A stretch of DNA of 24,854 nt from positions 1-24,854 of IMG/VR virus record IMGVR_UViG_3300012202_000010; one strand, given 5' to 3'. The notes under the pieces are model-generated. The model saw only the letters and a list, made by a program, of their open reading frames with translations. It was not told the origin of the DNA and searched no databases. The position numbers and the translations under genes are program-made. This document shows, piece by piece, positions 7,188 through 15,799 of the stretch. Each line of letters begins with the position of its first letter. Within the stretch, counting starts at the first letter, position 1. The DNA is from a virus.

Positions 7188-10100
7188 ATGACCAACTTCT
7201 TCGGCGGCGGCGGCCGGAAGACAGCGCCGACACCGCCAGCCACCCAGCTGCGGGTCCAGACGGCCGTCGCCGGCACGCCGATCCCGATCGGCTGGGGTAC
7301 CAACCGCATTGCGCCTAATTTGATATATTACAACGACTTCCTGGCGACAGAGGTCCAGCAGAGTTCCGGTGGCGGCAAAGGTTCTGGATCTGGCGGCGGC
7401 GGGAAGGGTGGAGGAGGGGGAACCCAGACTAACTACTCCGCCACGGTGGTGTGCGGGCTGTGTGAGGGGCCGATCCTAGGCGTCGGCACGCAGGTGGGTA
7501 GCACGGCCGCCGTATCCGGCAATGTATTCGGAAGCCAGAACAACAACTTGTTCTTTAACGGCTTCAACAACCCGATAACGCAGGCGACGATCAAGACGCT
7601 CATAAGTCAGATCTTGACCAGTACCACCACGTCCCCCATCGGCAACGGCGTATGGGTGAGCGGCAACATCTCGTCCCTGGCCGCGCTCAACTTTGCGCTG
7701 TTCACCGGCAGTTACACGCAGACGGCGTGGTCCTTCGTGATGACGAACCACCCTAACGATGCGCGCGCCTACCGCGGCGTGGCCTATGTTGCGGCGGCAC
7801 CGTTCAACCTCCACACGTCGCCGGAACTCCCGGCGCTCAACTTCGAGGTGATGTTCGGGTTCCTCGAACCTTCCAACACGACGCTCGACGCGAACCCGCG
7901 TGACATCATCGTCGACTTCCTGACGAACAACAAATACGGACTCCAGTTCCCGTCCAGCCGCATCGGCGACACCAACCTCGTCACGCTCTACAACTACTGC
8001 CAGTCCGTCGGCATCTGGATGTCGCCTATCCTGTCGGCGCAGAAGGATGCCAACTCCTTCATGCAGGACATCCTCTACGGTTGCGTGGCGGAGGCGGTGT
8101 GGTCGAACGGCCAACTCAAGGTCGTGCCCTATTATGACTCGCCGGTCAGCGGACACGGCGCGTCGTTCACGCCCAACCTGTCGCCGATCTACGATCTGAC
8201 CGACGACGACTTCCAGGCCGGCGGCAACAACAGCTACTCGTCTCCGGTCATCGTCACCATCAAGGCGGTGGCGGACATCTACAACAACGTCAAGGTCCAA
8301 TATCTCGACCGCAACTTCAACTACGCGGGGGCGGCCGGTTCGACGCCGGACTACAACCCGACGGTCGTCGAGGTGAAGGACGACGCCTTGATCCAGCAGT
8401 ACACGTTGCGCGCGCGGGACACGAAGCAGCTCGACCTGTTCTGCTACGGGCCTGCCGCGCAGCAGTGTGCGCTCCTCCAGCTCGGCCGCGAGCAGGTGAT
8501 CACCACCTACCAGTTCTCGCTCGGGGCAAAGTTCGTCCTGCTGGAGCCCATGGACCTGGTGACGCTGACGGACGTGGCGCTCGGGCTCAGTCGCAAGCTG
8601 GTGCGCATCAAGGAGATCACCGAAAACCAAGACTACACCCTCACGTTCCTCGCCGAGGACATGCTCATCGGCTCGGCATCGTCCCCGCTGTTCGGTGCGC
8701 AGGCAGGCTCCGGGTTCGTCCTCAACAGCAACATCGACCCGGGCGTGACGCTGCAGCCGTTCTTCTTCGAGCCCACGGACCAGCTCGCCGGAGGCCTCGA
8801 GGTGTGGATGGCCGTCACTGGCGTCAACCTAGCGACGTGGGGCGGCGCCAACGTCTACGTCAGCTACGACGGGATCAACTACCAGTTCTCCGGCCAGCAG
8901 CTCGGCCCGACGAGGATGGGCGTTACCACTGCGACGCTTCCGCCTGTGACCCAGGCGACGTCTCCACCCACGATTGACTCGTCCAGCACGCTGCCCATTA
9001 ACTTGACCGAGAGCGGATCGCAACTCATATCCGCCACGCAAGCCGACCTGCTCGGGTTCGCCACGCTCTGTTACGTGGGCGGCGAGTTCCTGGCGTACCG
9101 CGACGCGACGCCGACCGGGGCAAACTCCTACAACCTGACAACGCTCAACCGCGCCGGATATGGGACGACCCCGCAGACGGTTCCATCCGGAACGACGTTC
9201 GTGCGCATCGACGCGGGAGTGTTCCGCATCCCGTTCACGCAGGACCGCATCGGGCAAACGCTGTTCATAAAGCTGGTGAACTTCAACCACTATGGTGCCG
9301 GGCCGCAGACGCTGGCCAGCGTGTCGCCGTACACCTACACGATCGTCGGGACAGCGCTCGTTTCACCGCTGCCGGACGTGCAGAACTTCACCACGAACTA
9401 CCAGAGCAACATCACGCTGTTCGCGTGGGACGAGATCAGGGACTTTAGGAACCCGATCGACTACGAGATCAGGCGCGGTGCCACCTGGGATTCCGCCCAG
9501 GTCATCGGCCGCTACCTCCACCCTAACGTTCCCGCGATCGGTTCGTCAGTCGGCGGCACGCTGTACCTCATCAAGGCGCACTGCCAGCCCATATCCGGAT
9601 TGGACGTGTACTCGGCAGATGCGGCAACGATCTCGATCGTGAGCGGCAGTTCGGTGATCCCGCTCAATATCGTCAAGAGCTTCGACGAGTTCTCCGGTGT
9701 CACGGGAATCCTGACAGGCACGTTCGGTGGCAGCGCCTACAACAACAATGGCACCATCGAGACGTTCGGGACCGGCGACCTCTACGCGGTGCCGGACCTC
9801 TACGGATTGCTCGACTTCTACAACTTCGCGTTCGGTTCGGTCCCTAGCGACGTTTACACGATCCCTAACGTCTACATCATCCCGGATTTCTACTTCATCA
9901 ATACGTCCCTGGTGGTGACCGGCACATACACCGCCCCGACCTCGCATTTCATCAACGTCGGCCGCGTCGTCGGGTGTTTGGTGGACGTCTCGTGGGTGTC
10001 CGAAGGAATTCCGATCGGGCAGAACATCTTCTCGTGGACCGACGTGTTCTCGATCACGGACATCTTCTCGACATCGGCGAACGTGTTTATCTCGGCTTTC

Positions 10101-10616
10101 CCGAACATCAACGTGTCGTCGGATGGCGTGTTTGACGGCGACGTGTTCGCGATCACTGACATCTACACCGTGCCGGACATTTACCAGTTCAGTATCACGT
10201 CGACGGGGTGGCGTCGCTACCGGGCCGGGTTCTACGTCGGCAGGTCGTTCGCGATGCAGATGTTCCTCCAATCGGTCGACCCTAACACGATCGCCGCGGT
10301 GAGCGCCTTCTCGTATGCGGTGCACATCCCATCGAGAATCGACCACTACATCGGTCTTGCTACGCCGAGCAGTCCGGGCGGCGTCACCGTCACGTTCACG
10401 TCGGACGGATCGCTGGTGGCTGCGGCGTTCAACGGTGGACCCGGTGGAGGGCCGTCGGTGCCTGGACTCCCGACGTGGCAGGCGACGATAACCAACGAGA
10501 TGGCCGGTGATCTCTTGACCGTCACCGCTCTCTCCTTGTCATCTGCCATCGTGACCACTACCAATGCAGGCAGCCCCGTCGCCAGGACGGTCAACATTGA
10601 GTTCGCGGGGTACTGA
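7188..10616 (+). CDS. Large tail-tip / host-specificity protein (gpJ- and GTA gp15-like)
   Basis: 1142 residues, the largest gene here. It would form the tail tip that contacts the host surface. The N-terminus (GTPIPIGWGTNRIAPNLIYY) followed by a Gly/Lys/Ser-rich linker at about 60-80 and ATVVCGLCEGPI is typical of J-type tip proteins. Residues about 400-490 (AAQQCALLQLGREQVIT, LLEPMDLVTLTD, and so on) match the Phage-tail_3 hub region. The C-terminal half holds fibronectin-like or receptor-facing beta segments and two clusters of an aromatic/acidic hexapeptide at 864-905 and 946-1002. AAGGA lies 13 bases before the ATG, rather far. The position after NlpC/P60 is standard for this tail class. 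Confidence 0.85.
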   Translation: MTNFFGGGGRKTAPTPPATQLRVQTAVAGTPIPIGWGTNRIAPNLIYYNDFLATEVQQSSGGGKGSGSGGGGKGGGGGTQTNYSATVVCGLCEGPILGVGTQVGSTAAVSGNVFGSQNNNLFFNGFNNPITQATIKTLISQILTSTTTSPIGNGVWVSGNISSLAALNFALFTGSYTQTAWSFVMTNHPNDARAYRGVAYVAAAPFNLHTSPELPALNFEVMFGFLEPSNTTLDANPRDIIVDFLTNNKYGLQFPSSRIGDTNLVTLYNYCQSVGIWMSPILSAQKDANSFMQDILYGCVAEAVWSNGQLKVVPYYDSPVSGHGASFTPNLSPIYDLTDDDFQAGGNNSYSSPVIVTIKAVADIYNNVKVQYLDRNFNYAGAAGSTPDYNPTVVEVKDDALIQQYTLRARDTKQLDLFCYGPAAQQCALLQLGREQVITTYQFSLGAKFVLLEPMDLVTLTDVALGLSRKLVRIKEITENQDYTLTFLAEDMLIGSASSPLFGAQAGSGFVLNSNIDPGVTLQPFFFEPTDQLAGGLEVWMAVTGVNLATWGGANVYVSYDGINYQFSGQQLGPTRMGVTTATLPPVTQATSPPTIDSSSTLPINLTESGSQLISATQADLLGFATLCYVGGEFLAYRDATPTGANSYNLTTLNRAGYGTTPQTVPSGTTFVRIDAGVFRIPFTQDRIGQTLFIKLVNFNHYGAGPQTLASVSPYTYTIVGTALVSPLPDVQNFTTNYQSNITLFAWDEIRDFRNPIDYEIRRGATWDSAQVIGRYLHPNVPAIGSSVGGTLYLIKAHCQPISGLDVYSADAATISIVSGSSVIPLNIVKSFDEFSGVTGILTGTFGGSAYNNNGTIETFGTGDLYAVPDLYGLLDFYNFAFGSVPSDVYTIPNVYIIPDFYFINTSLVVTGTYTAPTSHFINVGRVVGCLVDVSWVSEGIPIGQNIFSWTDVFSITDIFSTSANVFISAFPNINVSSDGVFDGDVFAITDIYTVPDIYQFSITSTGWRRYRAGFYVGRSFAMQMFLQSVDPNTIAAVSAFSYAVHIPSRIDHYIGLATPSSPGGVTVTFTSDGSLVAAAFNGGPGGGPSVPGLPTWQATITNEMAGDLLTVTALSLSSAIVTTTNAGSPVARTVNIEFAGY
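9777..9902 (+). repeat. Hexapeptide repeat cluster 1 in the tail-tip protein
   Basis: Residues 864-905 of the tail-tip protein read as seven consecutive hexads in one register: DLYAVP, DLYGLL, DFYNFA, a degenerate FGSVPS, DVYTIP, NVYIIP, DFYFIN. The consensus is [DN]-[aliphatic/Phe]-[Tyr]-x-[hydrophobic]-[Pro or variable]. DNA copies are not identical, so this is a protein-level repeat, not a recent DNA expansion. Confidence 0.75.
10023..10193 (+). repeat. Hexapeptide repeat cluster 2 in the tail-tip protein
   Basis: Residues 946-1002 contain two triplets of the same hexad: NIFSWT, DVFSIT, DIFSTS, then after a 21-residue spacer DVFAIT, DIYTVP, DIYQFS. Here Phe often replaces Tyr and Thr replaces Pro. 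The triplet-of-hexads unit (18 residues) therefore occurs four times in the protein counting cluster 1. Confidence 0.75.
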
Positions 10617-10620
10617 TGCC

Positions 10621-11817
10621 ATGAGCCAAGCGAGTTACAACGTTCCGACCGGCGGCTCCTTCTCGATGGTGACGTTCGCCGGGCTGATGAACGGTGCCTA
10701 CAACGCGCTGGCCAGTCAGAGCGCTGGTGCGTCTGCACCCGCCAACGGTCCCGGCAGCGCGCCGCAGGAGTTCCAGACCTGGTTCAACACGACGAACGTC
10801 ACTGTCCCGAGCCTGAACATATTCGATGGCGTGAATTGGGACTTCGTCGGGGCGCTCGATGTCGCCGGCAACAATTGGTTGCCGAAGATGGGCGGCGGCA
10901 TGATCACGCTGGCCAGCAGTTCCACGGTAGACGTCGGCGGGCATGGCGAGAATTTCATAACCATCAGCGGTTCGGTAACGATCACCAGCTTTGGCGCGAA
11001 CGCTACGGTTGGGCAAGAGAAGAAGGTACAGTTCTCCGGCCAGCTCCAACTGACCTACAACCCGGCGGCCATCATCACTCCCGGGCTCGTCAACATTACG
11101 ACGAACGCCGGCGACAATTGCACAGTCGTTTACCAGGGCGCTGGCGTCTGGATCATCTTCGGGTTTTCCCGCGGTTCCTTCGCGGCAGGGTTCTCCCTGC
11201 CGACGGGAGCGACGTTCTGGACTCCGAGCGCGAACGTCTCGATCAGCGGCGCGGTGCGATGCAACGCCAGGACGTTGGGTTCGGCTGCGTCGGGGGCGAC
11301 GGAGTTGGCCAGCGCCACGGCGTCGAACCTCTACGCGTTCCTGTGGAACAACCTGTCGAACATCGCAGCGCCGGTCAGCGGCGGGCGCGGCGCGACGGCG
11401 GCGGCCGACTTCGCCGCCAACAAGACTATCGGCCTCCCGGACATGCGCGGTAACGTGCCGGCCGGACTCGACGACATGGGGAACTCGGCGGCGTCGCGGC
11501 TAACGTCCCTGACGATGACGCCTGACGGCGTGACCCCGATGGCGACCGGTGGCGGGCAATCTCTGACGTTCCTCCAGGCCAACCTGCCGAGCCTCAACTG
11601 GTCGGTGACCGATTCTGGTCACAACCACACCTATAGTATAGCCGTAACGAGTGGGAACCAAAAACCAGCTGCCGGCGGCACCGCGCCCTTCGATACGCTC
11701 AACACGGTCAACACCTCGACCAGTACGACAGGCATCAGCGTTGCCTCGGGCGGCAGCGGAACAGCAGTGAAGATTTTACAGCCTACGGCTACTGGGACTT
11801 GGTATATTTGTCTTTGA
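10621..11817 (+). CDS. Tail fibre protein with tail-collar-like domain
   Basis: 398 residues from the ATG at 10621, five bases after the tip gene stop. The first 75-80 residues (MSQ..., MNGAYNALASQS, and a WFNTTN/FDGVNW block) are related to the N-termini of the next two genes, suggesting a shared attachment module. A beta-rich middle follows. From about 215 a collar-type fibre-tip domain is visible: SLPTGATFWTPSANVSISG, then LPDMRGNVPAGLDDMGN, and late a GHNHTY motif that could bind metal as in other fibre tips. The protein probably binds the host surface. The in-frame start at 10564 would overlap the tip gene and was not used. Confidence 0.7.
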   Translation: MSQASYNVPTGGSFSMVTFAGLMNGAYNALASQSAGASAPANGPGSAPQEFQTWFNTTNVTVPSLNIFDGVNWDFVGALDVAGNNWLPKMGGGMITLASSSTVDVGGHGENFITISGSVTITSFGANATVGQEKKVQFSGQLQLTYNPAAIITPGLVNITTNAGDNCTVVYQGAGVWIIFGFSRGSFAAGFSLPTGATFWTPSANVSISGAVRCNARTLGSAASGATELASATASNLYAFLWNNLSNIAAPVSGGRGATAAADFAANKTIGLPDMRGNVPAGLDDMGNSAASRLTSLTMTPDGVTPMATGGGQSLTFLQANLPSLNWSVTDSGHNHTYSIAVTSGNQKPAAGGTAPFDTLNTVNTSTSTTGISVASGGSGTAVKILQPTATGTWYICL

Positions 11818-11841
11818 CATGCCAAAACTCATTGTCAAAGA
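11811..11841 (+). other. Perfect inverted repeat between fibre genes
   Basis: TCTTTGACA (11811-11819) and TGTCAAAGA (11833-11841) are a perfect 9-bp inverted repeat with a 13-base loop. It includes the stop codon of the first fibre gene and ends 8 bases before the GGAG ribosome site of the next. There is no T tract after the second arm, so it is a weak terminator at best; it may act as an RNA-processing, attenuation or recombination element. Confidence 0.5.
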
Positions 11842-11860
11842 AATAATCGGAGCACGATAA

Positions 11861-13135
11861 ATGTCGCAGTCCGCCGTCATATTGCCTGGGTCGCCGCTCG
11901 CCGGAAGTACGATGGTTGGCGACATCAACGCCGCGTGGGCAGCGATCATCTCCAAGTTCTCCGGCACCGTCGCGCCGACGCTCGGTCCTGGCGGCAGCGG
12001 CGCGCTCGTCGAGAGCCAGTGGTGGCTGGACACGTCGACCACGCCCCACGTCCTGAGAGTTCACGACGGCGCGCAGTTCGTTCCGCTGCTGACGCTGGAC
12101 ACGACCAACCACTTCTCGCAACCGCCGCAAGCATTGCGCAACATCCTGATGGACAACGGCAGCTTCGAGGTGTGGCAGCGCGGGGCCGGATCGTCTGCAT
12201 CGATCGCCGTAGGCGCGTCATCGACGGCCTACACGGCGGACAGGTGGTACATCACGACGGGAGCGAATCAGGCATCCGTGGTCGCGGCGGTGACGGGACT
12301 CACGAACGCGTCCAACCTCGCTGGAAAGATCACCCGCAACAACGCACAGACCGGCGTTACCGCCTACACCTTCGGCTTTCCGCTCGACACCGACGAGGTG
12401 GTGCGGATGCGCGGCAGCAAGGTGACGATGAGTGCGTTCTTCAAGGCGGGTGCGAACTGGTCGCCGACGGCCGGCACGATTGTAGGAACGCTCTACGTCG
12501 GCACGGGCGCGGTGGCGAAGCGTGGTGGCGGGTTCACCGGCGAAATCAGCGTCGTGTCCATGAGCACCAACATCGCGCCGAGTGCAGGGCCGACCGGAAA
12601 CTCGGCGGTGAGCGCCGCGGTGGTGCCGACGAACGCGACGCAGGGCGAACTCCAGTTCACATGGACGCCGGTCGGTACGGCTGGCGCGGACGACTCGATC
12701 ACCCTGGACGACGTGCAGGTCGAGATCGGCGTGTTCGCCAGCCAGTTCGAACGGATGCCGTTCGACCTCATCCTGCAGAAGTGCAAGCGGCACTTCTGGA
12801 AGACGTTCCTATATGGGACTGCGCCGGTGACCAACGCGGGAGCTAACACCGGGGAGATACAGGACACTATTGGGAAGGCGGGCGCAACAGCCCTCGGTTT
12901 CGTCGTGGCGGTTCGTCACCCAGTCTCGATGCGAGCATCCCCATCAGTGACGACGCTCAACCCGTCGGCAGCAAATGCGCAAGCGAGATTGGAGACAGGA
13001 ACCCCTGGCGATATGAGCGCCACAGCTACCGCCAACCTCAATTCAGAAACCATAACGGTCACGGCGACAGGAAACGCTAGCGGAACGGTTGGCGATACTG
13101 GCGGTGTCCATCTAATCGTTGACGCGGGGATCTAG
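11861..13135 (+). CDS. Tail fibre / carbohydrate-binding structural protein, paralogue A
   Basis: 424 residues from the ATG at 11861, with GGAG 8 bases upstream. Residues 1-85 form the shared N-terminal module (GDINAAWAAIISKFSG, LGPGGSGALVESQWWLDTS, HDGAQFVPL). Residues about 95-300 form a jelly-roll-like module beginning DNGSFEVWQRGAG and YTADRWY and closing with SITLDDVQVEIG, a pattern I know from carbohydrate-binding-like domains in phage structural proteins. The C-terminal 120 residues start with CKRHFWKTFLYGTAP and are beta-rich. The whole protein aligns end to end with the next gene. Probable role: receptor binding or fibre decoration. Confidence 0.7.
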   Translation: MSQSAVILPGSPLAGSTMVGDINAAWAAIISKFSGTVAPTLGPGGSGALVESQWWLDTSTTPHVLRVHDGAQFVPLLTLDTTNHFSQPPQALRNILMDNGSFEVWQRGAGSSASIAVGASSTAYTADRWYITTGANQASVVAAVTGLTNASNLAGKITRNNAQTGVTAYTFGFPLDTDEVVRMRGSKVTMSAFFKAGANWSPTAGTIVGTLYVGTGAVAKRGGGFTGEISVVSMSTNIAPSAGPTGNSAVSAAVVPTNATQGELQFTWTPVGTAGADDSITLDDVQVEIGVFASQFERMPFDLILQKCKRHFWKTFLYGTAPVTNAGANTGEIQDTIGKAGATALGFVVAVRHPVSMRASPSVTTLNPSAANAQARLETGTPGDMSATATANLNSETITVTATGNASGTVGDTGGVHLIVDAGI

Positions 13136-13136
13136 C

Positions 13137-14402
13137 ATGTCGCAAGCTCCCGTCATCCTCCCCGGTTCCCCGCTCACCGGCGCTGCTGCCGCTGGCGACA
13201 TGAACGCCGCATGGGCGGCCATGATCTCCCTGTTCTCGGGGGCGGCTGCCCCGACGCTTGGGCCGGGCGCGTCCGGCGCGCTGGTGGAGGGGCAGCCGTG
13301 GCTCGACACGTCCCTGTCGGTCCACGTGTGGAAGGTGTGGGACGGCACGACTTGGTGCTTGCACGCAGCGATCGACCCTGCCAGCCACTCGGCGACGCCG
13401 CCGCTGTCATGGCGCAACATTATCGGCGACAACGGCGGCATGGAGGTATGGCAGAGGGGAGCGGGTTCGAGCGCCAGTTTCGCGGTCGGCGCATCGTCGA
13501 CGACCTACACTGCCGACAGATGGTACTACCAGAACGGGGCCAACCAGGCCTCCGTCATCGCCGCCGTCACCGGGTTGACGACCAACTCCAACCTCGCCGC
13601 CAAGATCACCAGGAACAACGGCCAGACCGGCACTACCTTCGTGGTGTTCGCATTCCCGCTCGACACCGACGAAATCATCAGGATACGGGGCAAGTTGATA
13701 AGCATCAGCTTCGTGGCGAAGGCAGGCGCTAACTGGTCGCCAGCCAGCGGCACCTTGACTTGCTTCCTGTTCACTGGAACTGGCGCCGTCGGAAAGCGCG
13801 GGACGGGTGCCTTCACCGGAGAGGTCCAGGTCTTCGGATCCGCCATTAACATAACTGCCGGCTCCCAGGTGTCATCGAACCTGGCGTCAGCTGCCATCGT
13901 TGCCGTCCCAGCCAACGCCACGCAGGCAGAGGTGACGTTCGCGTGGACCCCCGTGGGGACTGCTGGCGCGGACGACTCGATCACGATCGACGATGTGCAG
14001 CTCGAGGTCGGGACGACGACGCCGTTCGAACGAGTTCCACTGGAGAGGTCGCTGCTGGGATGCAAACGGCATTTTGCAAAGACGTTCGCCTATGGTACTG
14101 CGCCGGCGCAGAACGCTGGAGTGGTTGGTGCGCTCGGTGCGAACACACAGGTGGCCACCTCCGACGTGTCGTGGAACTGGAACTTCCCGGTATCGATGCG
14201 AATCAATCCAGTCATCACGACCTACAACCCATCGGCCGCAAACTCCAGTGCGCGCAACGTTACCGGAGCCGCTGACGTGGCGATCAGTGTTGACCCCAAC
14301 ACCGCTTTGAGCCCAGATCGGGTATTCATCGAGACAACCGCCACCGTTGCTGCCCAGAACAGCAACATATACGTCCACGTTTCAGCAGATGCTGCTATTT
14401 GA
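13137..14402 (+). CDS. Tail fibre / carbohydrate-binding structural protein, paralogue B
   Basis: 421 residues from the ATG at 13137, one base after the previous stop; GGGGA lies 6 bases upstream inside the previous gene. The protein is collinear with paralogue A: GDMNAAWAAMISLFSG at the N-terminus, GGMEVWQRGAGSSASFAVG and YTADRWY in the middle, SITIDDVQLEVG, CKRHFAKTFAYGTAP, and VSMRINPVITTYNPSAAN in the C-terminal domain. The N-terminal and jelly-roll parts are most alike and the C-terminal part is more diverged, as expected for a tandem duplication followed by receptor-side change. DNA identity is visibly lower than protein similarity, so the duplication is not recent. Confidence 0.7.
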   Translation: MSQAPVILPGSPLTGAAAAGDMNAAWAAMISLFSGAAAPTLGPGASGALVEGQPWLDTSLSVHVWKVWDGTTWCLHAAIDPASHSATPPLSWRNIIGDNGGMEVWQRGAGSSASFAVGASSTTYTADRWYYQNGANQASVIAAVTGLTTNSNLAAKITRNNGQTGTTFVVFAFPLDTDEIIRIRGKLISISFVAKAGANWSPASGTLTCFLFTGTGAVGKRGTGAFTGEVQVFGSAINITAGSQVSSNLASAAIVAVPANATQAEVTFAWTPVGTAGADDSITIDDVQLEVGTTTPFERVPLERSLLGCKRHFAKTFAYGTAPAQNAGVVGALGANTQVATSDVSWNWNFPVSMRINPVITTYNPSAANSSARNVTGAADVAISVDPNTALSPDRVFIETTATVAAQNSNIYVHVSADAAI

Positions 14403-14415
14403 GATATCTGAAAAC

Positions 14416-14940
14416 ATGAGAAACTTCACCAACCTCAGCGCCCTACCTGGCCACACTATCATCATCGATGGCGAGGCCTACAACTGTCCCGACATCGAGG
14501 TGCAGGACATGCAGGGTTCCGTACGCAAGGTGCCGGCGGACCGCATCCTTGCCGTCCAGTGGCACGGCGCGCACAACCACGGCAGCATCGAGGGCTACGG
14601 CGCGATGGAGGGCTTCGCCGACAGGGAACAACTCGCGCCATACGTCAAGGCGTGGCTGCGGGCGCGGGCGAATGCCAAGGTCGATAAGGTTGACGCGCTC
14701 ATACGCCAGCAGGGGCACGTAGACGAGGCGATCACGTCAAACACGGCTGCTGCTGCTGGACTCGCGTCCGACATCGCCGCGTCGACAGACAAGGACAGGA
14801 TCGCGATCAATCAATCACTGCTGGACACGCTCACGTTTGAGATCACTAAAATGAAGAAGCTACGCCCGACTGATGCCCAGGTGGCCGCTGCGCAGACCGA
14901 GGCTGACGCCGCGCGCACGGAGTCCGATGATGCAGCGTGA
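14416..14940 (+). CDS. Tail-region protein of unknown function with helical C-terminus
   Basis: 174 residues from the ATG at 14416; an in-frame ATG at 14389 overlaps the fibre gene. The N-terminal half is a small beta domain (LPGHTIIIDGEAYNCPD, then ILAVQWHGAHNHGSIEGYG). From about residue 80 it is helical and Ala-rich with a likely coiled coil ending in EITKMKKLRPTDAQ and AQTEADAARTE. Phage genes in this place often encode fibre-associated or chaperone proteins with such a fold, but I do not recognise a family. The stop overlaps the start of the next gene. Confidence 0.6.
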   Translation: MRNFTNLSALPGHTIIIDGEAYNCPDIEVQDMQGSVRKVPADRILAVQWHGAHNHGSIEGYGAMEGFADREQLAPYVKAWLRARANAKVDKVDALIRQQGHVDEAITSNTAAAAGLASDIAASTDKDRIAINQSLLDTLTFEITKMKKLRPTDAQVAAAQTEADAARTESDDAA

Positions 14941-15235
14941 TCCCAAGGATACCTGCGAGCATTGTCCGGCGTTCGCAAAGGGAGCCGACTACGACGGCAA
15001 GGAAGTCCTCGTGCCGATGACCGGAAACGATGGAAAGCCTGTCACCGAGAACGGCGCAGTCCAATATGAGAGATCGGTAGACGGCCGGTTCGTGATGAGC
15101 GGTTCATGTCGCCTGCGCGCCCCGGTCCTGATGATGGGCCCTGCTGGTATGAGCGCCAACTATCCTCCCACCAAGTCAAACTGGTGGTGCGAGGACCCGG
15201 ACCGACACGCGATGTTGACGCGGATGGGTAAGTGA
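14930..15235 (+). CDS. Small Cys-containing protein, possible zinc binder
   Basis: 101 residues from the ATG at 14930 (CGGAG 7 bases upstream; another ATG at 14927 is only 4 bases from it). It begins inside the end of the preceding gene. Four cysteines occur in a CEHCPAF motif near the N-terminus, GSCRLRAP in the middle and WWCEDPDR near the C-terminus, an arrangement consistent with one metal site. No family recognised. It belongs to a set of small Cys-rich proteins in this genome. Confidence 0.6.
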   Translation: MQRDPKDTCEHCPAFAKGADYDGKEVLVPMTGNDGKPVTENGAVQYERSVDGRFVMSGSCRLRAPVLMMGPAGMSANYPPTKSNWWCEDPDRHAMLTRMGK

Positions 15236-15273
15236 GATTGCACTGTGCGGGTCCAACAAGGAGACCCATCCCC

Positions 15274-15753
15274 ATGAGAATATTTCTAGTCACCGCATCC
15301 ATCCTCCTCGCATCTGTCCAGGCGCGGGCAGACACGATCGAGATCGGCGTTCAGTACACGGTCAATCAGGGGTTCACCATCCAGTGGACCGGCTACAACG
15401 GGACCGGCTACTGCGGATCGCCCAATCAGGGTGGAAGCAACTGCGCCGCCATCCCATCAGGCAAGATCCTGCGGGAGTGCAGCGGAACACAGACGATCAA
15501 GATCATGAACGTTGAACTGCTGGCGCGCGTCGTGGTCGGCACGATCGATAACTTCGAGACGGTCTGGCAGGGGCACCACCTGTCGACGGAGCCGACCATT
15601 CCCGTGCACAGTCCCATTCTGTCGCCGAACGACCCGCAGATCCAGGGCAACGGAGCCAACATGGTGTGGATCGATTTCCAGGCCAGCAACTCCGGTGTCG
15701 GCTCGCCGGCTGGTGGCGGGTGGGAAATGCAGGTCACCTGCTCGACTTATTGA
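15274..15753 (+). CDS. Exported protein of unknown function
   Basis: 159 residues from the ATG at 15274, with AAGGAG 10 bases upstream. The N-terminus MRIFLVTASILLASVQARA is a good Sec signal peptide with cleavage after ARA. The mature part is beta-rich, with GYCGSPNQGGSNCAAIP, a third Cys at RECSGT and a fourth near the C-terminus (QVTCSTY), so two disulphides are possible in the periplasm. No family recognised. It precedes the lysozyme-like gene, so it may act at the cell envelope late in infection, or be a moron altering the host surface. Confidence 0.65.
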   Translation: MRIFLVTASILLASVQARADTIEIGVQYTVNQGFTIQWTGYNGTGYCGSPNQGGSNCAAIPSGKILRECSGTQTIKIMNVELLARVVVGTIDNFETVWQGHHLSTEPTIPVHSPILSPNDPQIQGNGANMVWIDFQASNSGVGSPAGGGWEMQVTCSTY

Positions 15754-15799
15754 GGAACACCGAGGCCATGCTGACCATCGAGATGCTGAAGAGGATGAA

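Noticed and set aside
7476-8630. 384-residue minus-strand ORF opposite the tail-tip gene
   Set aside because: Arg/Val/Asp/Glu-rich composition typical of the antisense of a GC-rich gene; no ribosome site or motif, and the + strand gene is well supported.
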